NCBI GenBank assembly: GCA_030248225.1
Contig: JASANE010029130.1
Span: 1-64,000 of the forward strand
DNA: 64,000 nucleotides
Direction of reading: 5' to 3'
DNA from: Trileptium ribeirensis
Lineage: Eukaryota > Nematoda > Enoplea > Enoplida > Thoracostomopsidae
Under the pieces are notes generated by a model. It was given only the letters and a program-made list of their open reading frames with translations, made no database searches and was not told the DNA's origin. The position numbers and the translations under genes were made by a program. Shown in pieces: positions 56,186-64,000 of the stretch. The first letter of the stretch is position 1. Every line of letters begins with the position of its first letter.

Positions 56186-59100
56186 CTTTCCTTATTCAAT
56201 TCAGTTTATGAGTTGAGTTTTTACAGTTTATAAAGATTATAAAGACTCACTTCGTTGGGCAAATACTATGGTTTATTAGCGTAACGAGGTAGCAAACGGG
56301 CATCGATATTTAATGCTTTACATCATAGCTAAGCATTTAATTAAGATCTCATAAAGAGAGTTTAATTCAAAATATCTGCACAGATCCCACTACCTGCATT
56401 ATTTTTCTTGTTTTCTATAAAGGTAACTCAAAGTACGTACTACATTTGCCTGTAGTGCGAACGGGTGTAAAAGCGAGAGGCACAATGCGAATAGCGAAAC
56501 TCGAGGAACAATTTACCACAATTTTGAAGAACCGTCGTTTCTAAAAAATACTTTTTCCTCGGAAGATCGAACCGTAGCGTTTCAACAAATTTTTAATGTC
56601 ATGACGTGTACCCCTCACTCGAGCAAGAACAAATGCTGCAATTAAACAGTGCTGTAAGTAGATAAAGACACGTCATATCTTTGAAGATCATACCAAATCT
56701 CAGCGCCTGGCATTGGCAGTATTGGATCCTTCGATTTTTATTTTCTGAAAATATATACGTCTTTGATAGACACAATATTGCTTAAAATATGTTTCTGTGC
56801 TAAAATGGTACTACCGTGTCATGAGATCGTTCTAGATCAAAATTTCGCACGGTCAAGGAACAAATCTGTACCTCCTCTACGGAAAAAATATGTTCAACAC
56901 CCCAAGGTACGGCGGCAATTGATTGATGTATTTTTACGTTGTTGTCACCAAACTTGCGTAATGGTATACACTTGACAAAAACATAATTATTTATTTTTTG
57001 TGTAATAAAAAATTTTGTACCCCTCTCCAGAGCACATGTCCCCCCGAGCAATTTTTAAAATCTCCTTAAAGTTCAGATTAAGAAAGTGTTTCTCTTTTGG
57101 CACCAGGCATGCTTAATAGTGCCAAAAATAAATATTTTTATTTTTTCGTGATTTCAAAGTTTGTACGAAGCATCTAAGCCTCAACCATGCCTTACAGTGA
57201 GATTCCCGCACGATTGTATTTTTTTATGGTAAGCCCGTATACATAGAATTATTGGAACAGTAAAGGTTTATTTATACTTACAGGATATGGTATGAAATAA
57301 ACTTTTATCTCACCTCGTTAAAAACGTCTAATTCGAGGGGGTTTTGGTCATAAAAATGCTAGATATTGCGGTACAGAGTTGGTTTACTGCTTATTTAGTA
57401 GTCCTTACTGCGGGTCATCGTAGAACACATGGAAATCTGACACAAAATCGTTTTGGCAAAATATACATTACATGATAAGTATATATCGCTGCAAAGATGC
57501 TCAAGGGGACATGGTTAATAGTGGTATGACACATTTATTGTTGAAAATCGGTTATTAAACATAAGGTATTTTGAAAAAATTTAGACATTTTTATACGAAA
57601 TAGTGTTTGTTTGGTGGCTTTAGAAGCACCTTTATTTTTTTAATTCAAAACAACGTTTTTTCCAGCACGTTTGCAGAAAACGACCTATATATTTATTTAA
57701 GTTTAATTTCAATATTTCATTTTCATTTCAGTCGATATAAATAGATGGTGCACTGGTGAATTATTGTCTGCTAGAAACATTGTCGTAGAAATGTATGAAT
57801 ATTTTGCTTAGAATCTGATATTATGCAGGCAGTGTCAAACTGAAGCGATGGTGTTATAATTTCGTGTAGGACGTACAAACTATCAGAATCTATAACGTTT
57901 TTCCGCACATATATAGTATATTATGCGTAAAACATAATAATATATTCATTTGTTTCAGTTTTTAATCCTTTGCGTTTATCCGACCGCGCACAAAATTTAA
58001 TTTACGATTTTAACAAAAGTCGCTTTATGGATAGTAAGCTTTATTGACTCTTGTGTATATGTTTGTATCTATGCATTTTTAGTAAGTGATATCGTAATGC
58101 CACTGTGATTTGAGAATTGTTAAACTAGAAGGAGGGCCAACCCATGTGTGCGCAGTGAGCGGTATAATAATTGCGAGCGACCGACATGTCATCACCAGTA
58201 CCTTTAAATGAATAACCTCATCGTTTTAGCAGCCTCAAAAGCGCAATTATTATTCTTTAGCTGTTTTAGAAAATGGCCTTGTCACTAGGTTAGTAGAGTA
58301 ACACGGTCACAAAATATTGATCCTTTTTAATTTCTGGTCAATCTCTTTTTGTTCGCCGTAAGTAATATCGTTTTATCAATTTGTTTATGGTGAACAACTG
58401 AAATATGTGCAGTTTTGAAAGTACAAGTATTTTGGATTTGGAACTGCCTGCTAACTGGATACAATCACGCGAATTGCCTTTCACGTTTTTCGTCTAAGGC
58501 AAATTCATACATATTAAAATCGACGCCCAAGATCACTCTTTGTGGAACCAACATTAAAATTTCTTCCAAAAGATTCCGGAAAATATAGCTGTAAAAGTGT
58601 TTCTCGGAATATTCAAGTGAATGGATATGTCAAATTTTGGTTTCACAGAATTTTGTATGTTAACGAAGAATATTGTTACTTTTCACGTGGTAAAGTTTGG
58701 AACTGTCCATTTGTAGATTTTTTTGCAACGGCCGATCATCTCGTGCTAAAGCGCATAATCTCTTCTATTTGTGTCCTTTAAAGAGAACAGAAATGGTTTT
58801 CAACCCATTTCTCCTCGTAAAAGTTGGCCAAATGGAGTCCGGTAGGATCGAAATGGGTTCTAACAAAACAAGTTTAGACAACGTATGTCGATATTTCAGT
58901 CAAAGAAGGATAATTTTGTAGAGAAATTAGGCTCTGTGAAACTATACAAAATTTATGCACAAGGTTAACCTCACCTATAAGTTTAAGTCCAAAAGGGTTG
59001 TTCAAAAGGCCCACGAGACCGAAACGGTTGTATCTCAGTAGCAAATAAGCACCTGATAATGCCATTGTCAATCGTTCTTCGAATTTTGAGCAACATCAAT

Positions 59101-59430
59101 TGTTTCAAATGTCCAACATCGCAAACCATTTAATTCAACTTCGCAAATTGCATCAATTGGGAAAAATTGGCATGTAAACAAGAAAAATCAGCAGCGACAA
59201 TGGGTGTGACTTTTAAACTTTGGAATTGGCCTTTGAAAGATATTAACGATGAAGTTGAGCCTATATATAGTTGGTGAACCAATGCAAATATATTTATCAT
59301 CAGTCAGCTACACATTATGTGATATTGTAGTGGTTTACCTATGTTGTAGAATATTTTGAGAATTAAAAAACTTGGCAAAGGCGTACATGAAATTTGGTCC
59401 AATCTTTTGCAGTTGGTGGTAGTGTAAACT
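56186..59430. other. No gene recognised
   Basis: AT-rich DNA of 3.2 kb. Short ORFs (for example 58542-58781 plus and 56800-57051 minus) lack recognisable domains. No tandem repeats stand out by eye. A distal exon of a gene outside the window cannot be excluded. Confidence 0.3.
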
Positions 59431-59887
59431 TTCCGGGGTTATTTTATACCCTCCCAGATAGGGGTCAGAAAAATTTACTGACCCCTAAGGGGTCAGTAGC
59501 AAGGGTCATTTCGGAACCTAGGGGTCATGACCCCTTAAGGGGTCAGTAATTTTATAAAAATTAATACATTTTTCTTTCAGGTGTCCCAACATACCTCTGT
59601 GGCGCTGGTTTTTTTCAGTTTTTGGCCATAATATATAGTATACATGCATATTTTAGGTTTGGTGACCAAATAATTGATCGTTTAGCCTACGATATGCGTG
59701 TATATGAGTTAGAAATTTTCTAGTGACCCCTTGAGGGGTCAATTTTTTGAAAAAAAACGTAAATTTTAAGGGGTCGTTTTTGTGAAAAAGGAGGGGTCGG
59801 TGTCTAGGGAGGGGGAGCTCGCCGGGTGGGGGGAGCCGATCCTTGGGGTCGCCCCCCCCCCTTCCCCCCTCTAAAATAACCCCGGAA
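59431..59887. mobile_element. 457-bp inverted-repeat element with AGGGGTCA motifs
   Basis: Perfect 16-bp inverted termini TTCCGGGGTTATTTTA (59431-59446) and its complement (59872-59887). The interior repeats AGGGGTCA / TGACCCCT about ten times, mostly near the ends, including palindromes such as TGACCCCTTAAGGGGTCA. A C/G-rich block follows at 59810-59875. No clear target duplication was found and no transposase is encoded. Confidence 0.7.
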
Positions 59888-60861
59888 TTTTGTATGGTGT
59901 AATAACGTTCCTTTATTGTGTAAATGTTGGTTAAATTTTTGAGCCAAAAATTATAAATTTGGACCAAGCGTTTAAGGTCTGGATTTCAAAAGATATTTGC
60001 TGAACCCATGGTTCGTTTTGAAAAAAATACCATGGCGCGACCTCGAAAAATCGGCTGTGGGTGGCACACCGGTATAAATCGAAAACAATCTGTAGAGACC
60101 ACTTACTTTAAATCATCCAATAGCTGGGTGGCCTCCCATCGTCTTTGTGTGGCATCTTCTAACCAACTATGTATCAAGAGTCGCAATGAATATATAACAA
60201 ATTCAAGCTGCTCCAAAGTTAAAAATTGTACCTTGGTTAGGGGACACGATCTGCGTTATAAAAAAGTCCGGACTTGATGGAACTAAAAGGACGATTCTCT
60301 CCAGTTTATCTGGGGGAGGGGCAAGAAGTAACAGTCCGGAAACGCCAAATATATATGGATAACTCCTAAAGTATTTAATATAAGGAAATTTTTGAGTTAT
60401 TGACCTGCAGTGCAAAATTTTGAATTGTTTAGGCAAAATTGAGGGAAATTTTGATGTTTTTCGCTAAATCTTAGTTCGCATTCAAATATCTCCGCACATG
60501 AACTGGCTAAACCCTGGGGTCCATATATATATACTTGGGCCCCTTCTCCCCCGTATTGTGTTGCGTACAAGCGAATACACTATATATATATATCTGTATT
60601 TCTGTCTTCTCACCCGTTATCACAAAAATATCGGTTTTAGTAAGAATTTCATGATACAACGAACTGGGCACCACTAGTGTTTTCGTTTTGATAACATTTT
60701 TCGTCATTACTGAGCAGTATTCGTCTCATTTACGCATTTGGTTTTCCTCAATCTTTCCCATATTTTTCCTAACTATGTTTCATAATATGTGACTATTTTG
60801 AAGCGGGCAACTACACTCCTTGCAATTCTTGTCCTGTATGCATGATGCAAAGCACCGGTAC
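59888..60861. other. No gene recognised
   Basis: AT-rich spacer. A small TATATATA tract lies at 60575-60590. The ORFs at 60008-60277 (plus) and 60203-60436 (minus) have no family signature. Confidence 0.3.
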
Positions 60862-61775
60862 TAGGGAACGACCGAATATTCGGTATTCGGCCGAATAGTA
60901 GGTATTCGGTATTCGGCCGAATAGTTGGCAATATTCGGCCGAATACCGAATAGTTGACTGGCCGCTGTTAGTTGAAAAATAGAGTCAAAATCTGCCCACC
61001 AGATATCCTAATTTTACGGCCGGAGTCCTGATAATGATGCTGCAAACCGCTAAATACGTCCAACGTGTTGCAACTTTGGTAAGACAAGATGCGTTTGAGA
61101 CTCATCAATTCAGTTCGCGGCCGGATCGAATGTTCTTCATCAGCCGTGCACTATCTCGCTGCCATAATAGTTGCGAAATTAATACTTTGGGGTCTAAATG
61201 CAGCAGGATTTGTTCGTTTTCTTTGACACATCGTGAATGTGAAGTGAGACATTTTGCTATGCCGTTCTACATACCTACATAAGCGTAACCCTAACTCTAC
61301 CGCCCAAGAACACCATGCACTGAGCCGTTCTTTTTTAACGATATGACCAATTATATATTATTATAATATATATAAATATTATATTATTATATTAATTATA
61401 TATAATATATTTTATATATTATATATAATTATAATAATTATATATAATAATATATTTTTATATATTATTATATATATTATATATAATATAACCAAGTATC
61501 GCCGTTGTCCAGATAATGAAGTTATAAAAATCAATAAAAAAACAATATTATAATTTCAACCTAGCAAACGAGAGCACAAAGCAAAAAAATTCATCGAACA
61601 AAAACTATCGCTGACTCAGCAACACAACATAAAACGACCTGTTGCATGGTGCACGTACATACAGTGGTGGATTTATAGAGTTATAGATTTCTCATCATAC
61701 ATAGGTGTTGCGAACAACTATTCGGTATTCGGCCCAATAGTAGGGGCCGAATATTCGGTATTCGGTCGTTCCCTA
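60862..61775. mobile_element. hAT-type non-autonomous transposon, 914 bp, perfect 8-bp target duplication
   Basis: Terminal inverted repeats begin TAGGGAACGACCGAATA on both ends. The flanking ACCGGTAC is duplicated exactly (60854-60861 and 61776-61783). An 8-bp duplication with TAGGG-type ends is the hAT signature. The subterminal regions are arrays of TATTCGGCCGAATA / ATTCGGTATTCGG palindromic motifs. The interior includes an AT palindrome (61344-61492). The only ORF (61034-61282) is short and unrecognised. Confidence 0.9.
61344..61492. repeat. Palindromic TA-rich tract
   Basis: About 150 bp of almost pure A/T with nested TATATAAT / ATTATATA inverted repeats, inside the hAT-type element. 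Likely to form cruciforms and to be unstable on replication. Confidence 0.85.
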
Positions 61776-61859
61776 ACCGGTACCCATAAATTACATGTTG
61801 GAAGACTTTCCGATTTTTCTCTTCTCATTAGTATCTGCGCCGTGAAAAGGGTAACCGGT

Positions 61860-63110
61860 AATATTTTGTGAAAATTTGGGGCTATCTTTCGAGATTGACA
61901 ATAAACCTTTCTTCAGTAACAAGCCGCATACTGGTTACTAGCGGAAATTATTCTCTTTGTCGATGTCACTCAATTCATTTTCGGGTGAATAGATCTCGAC
62001 AAATTTTTTGTTCGGCAACAAAAGTGGTGACAAAATGTCTTTTAGTTGAACTATAAGAGCTCTGATCCCAATTTCCTGGTCAAAATGTCAAAAAGGTTTT
62101 AAGGGTACTTTACCAGATATGGCTATTATACAGATACAAGTGTTTCGCAGCCCACATTTCGCGACATAGATTTCGCATCCAAAAATGCAGGATGGGATTG
62201 GATAACTTGTGGGATTTGGAACTTCGCGGAACAAATGCTTTTTGTGCAACCACTTCCTGAAATTCTTTGGACTCTAATATAGTCCGTTGACCCTTTGCCA
62301 GAAGTATCGATTTTTCAAATTTTGGCATGTTACTGTGGGTTTTTAACTTATATATAGCGACTGTCTGATGGATTATCAAGCACGTTGATTATGATCTTTT
62401 TCTTATATAGCGTGCAACTTGACCATTTTATACATTTTCATATTACTGTACCGTTTTAACATTCGACGAATGCTATTTCCAAAATGTGGTCTGTTTCATT
62501 TGTTGGTTATGTATTTAATGCAGGGCATCAAGAATGATATATATAGTTTTTGATACGCTGCATACGAAGGCTTTGTTACCTTGTGCCCAGCACGAATGTT
62601 TCAAGCCTTTCAGAGTTATGTAGTCAAGGGCTTTAGGGCCGCTGAACCTGATTTCCAAAACATAATTTGTAGTCATTTGTTTTCGCGGAAGGCATGATGA
62701 ATGGTTATATAGAGGTGTTCCGTACGCTTAACGTGACGGTTTGGTTTTATCAAGCTTAACACATATATGCTGTGATTTTTCAGTATTCAATGCGTTTACG
62801 GTCGATGAATTAGATTTCCGAATATAATTTGTGTCCAGTTTTTCGGATATATTTCAGAATTTTATGATATTCAGAACGGTCAATATATAGGTTTTTCGGT
62901 ACGCTCAGTATGATCAATGGTTACGAAGAATCCAATACGTTTCATATTTTTCAAGTAGTTTGAGGTGGTTTAAGATCGACCGTCGGTCAACCCGATTTAC
63001 CGAAAGAAGTTCGTCTGTCATGCGTTGTTTTCTGCGCCTCAAATAAGCCATTATCGATTCTGAGATATGCAAATAAGTGATTTGCCTTGGTTTCTCGCAG
63101 ACCATCGTTA
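61860..63110. repeat. Interspersed repeat with ~190-bp recurrences, copy B
   Basis: Related to 9756-10835. Shared phrases include CAACAAAAGTGGTGACAAAAT / CAGCAAAAGTGACGACAAT, TTTCGCAGCCCA / TTTCGCAACCCA, AGGGCATCAAGAATG and TATATAGGTTTTTC. The ~190-bp unit appears at least three times (near 62470, 62680 and 62840), each with a TATATAG(G)(T)TTT box and a G(T/A)ACGCT phrase. Confidence 0.5.
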
Positions 63111-64000
63111 CAAGGCTTCAAGGGTTCCAGAGGTCCTAGAGTGGCATATATAGCAGATTCAGCCAAAAAAAATCAAAAATTGAAATATGGTGAATATTTT
63201 TTCAAATTTTTTACCTAAGGAAACGATTATGCATTATATAGGAAATTTTTGGCCCTTTTTACTCCAGAACATTTTTTGCCTTTCGGGCAATGTAACAGCC
63301 TACAAAGTTCCATAATCCTAATTTTTTATTAGGTGAACTTTTGTCAAAAAAAATCAAACTTCATCTAAAAAAATCACGTCGTTATGGCATGTCAGCTCAT
63401 TATAGAAATAATATTAGCAAACGGAAAACTCATCCAACTGTAAATTCCAACGCGCAACACACTTCGGTTAAGAAACAATTCTCGCGGATTGCTGTTAAAG
63501 CCTCTAGTACGGAAGCGCGAACGCTATAACCGTGTATTTAAAAAATTAATGCAACTGAGAGCGAAAAACACTTACAGTAGTCACTGCCTCCTGCGTCAAC
63601 ACCGCCGACATCCCACATTTCATTGTGTTCTTTATTGGCTCATCCACGTTAATTTGCATTGATTGCCAAGAGCTCCGATCAAGCCATCCATATGAATAAC
63701 ACACAGATGTTTAGCTTTAACATCCATCACGTTAGTGACTTCACACGAGCACAACACGATACGATTAATCAAACGGAGAGGTAATTCGGCTGATGGCTGT
63801 TTCAAAGTCATTAGATGATATATTGTACATGTGGGGCTATGCCCCGACCATCTCTTTTTTCAATAAAGTCAAGTTCAATGGTTAGCAAAAGGCTATTGGG
63901 ACACGTTATTGCGTATAGGAACAGCAAGGCTGCTGCTCCGCCTTTTCCGCTATGGTTGACGGAGAATTTGGCGGAGTTTGGGCGAGTACGGAGGCATTAC
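63111..64000. other. No gene recognised
   Basis: AT-rich to the window end. A 62-codon basic ORF (63341-63529, plus) has no recognisable domain. It could be an exon of a gene extending beyond the window, but there is no positive support. Confidence 0.25.

Overview
The window looks like invertebrate (metazoan) nuclear DNA. It is AT-rich and repeat-laden, with one multi-exon host gene, GT-AG introns of 0.6-4.9 kb, several transposon classes and large satellite arrays. No bacterial operon, Shine-Dalgarno pattern or CRISPR array is present. The phylum cannot be fixed from this sequence. A nematode or another repeat-rich protostome would fit, but that is a guess.

Layout. 1-5970: no recognisable gene. 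The first ~4.7 kb looks GC-richer than the rest and holds several perfect hairpins. 5973-17621, minus strand: a complete secreted type-B carboxylesterase / cholinesterase-like gene. Its four exons join in phase into 631 codons with an intact Ser-Glu-His triad. Its introns carry a 116-bp tandem amplification of the exon 2 splice acceptor, a 19-bp minisatellite, a 151-bp duplication, a ~168-bp tandem repeat and dispersed repeats. 17622-34900: mostly satellites (97-bp units with a 9-unit higher-order repeat at 20.9-24.0 kb, a ~227-bp composite array at 24.1-25.9 kb, 43-bp units at 28.1-28.9 kb, 111-bp units at 32.6-33.6 kb), plus small inverted-repeat elements.

34908-44332, minus strand: a nearly intact Ty3/gypsy-type LTR retrotransposon. 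Its LTRs differ at one site over the shared ~198 bp, and it has a tRNA-Gln primer-binding site and a polypurine tract. One reading frame holds gag, a CCHC knuckle, a complete UPF1-like superfamily-1 helicase, retropepsin, reverse transcriptase, RNase H and integrase. A separate ORF in the env position fuses a NADAR-like domain to an SGNH/GDSL-like domain with a basic tail. It has a splice acceptor 3 nt before its ATG, and a GTAAGT donor lies in the leader. I consider this cargo (helicase, NADAR, SGNH) the most interesting thing in the window.

44333-44996: remnant of another retroelement (integrase GPY module joined to an OTU protease domain), cut at the LTR. 45525-49158: a pogo/Tigger-like DNA transposon with inverted termini and TA duplication, a transposase broken by a frameshift and a nonsense codon, and repeated GGTGAAGTTGAC subterminal motifs. 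It sits inside an older LTR-like repeat family that recurs at ~53.9-54.6 and 55.5-56.1 kb. 56.1-64 kb: no recognisable gene, but a 457-bp inverted-repeat element, a 914-bp hAT-type element with a perfect 8-bp target duplication, and a second copy of a repeat found in the esterase intron.
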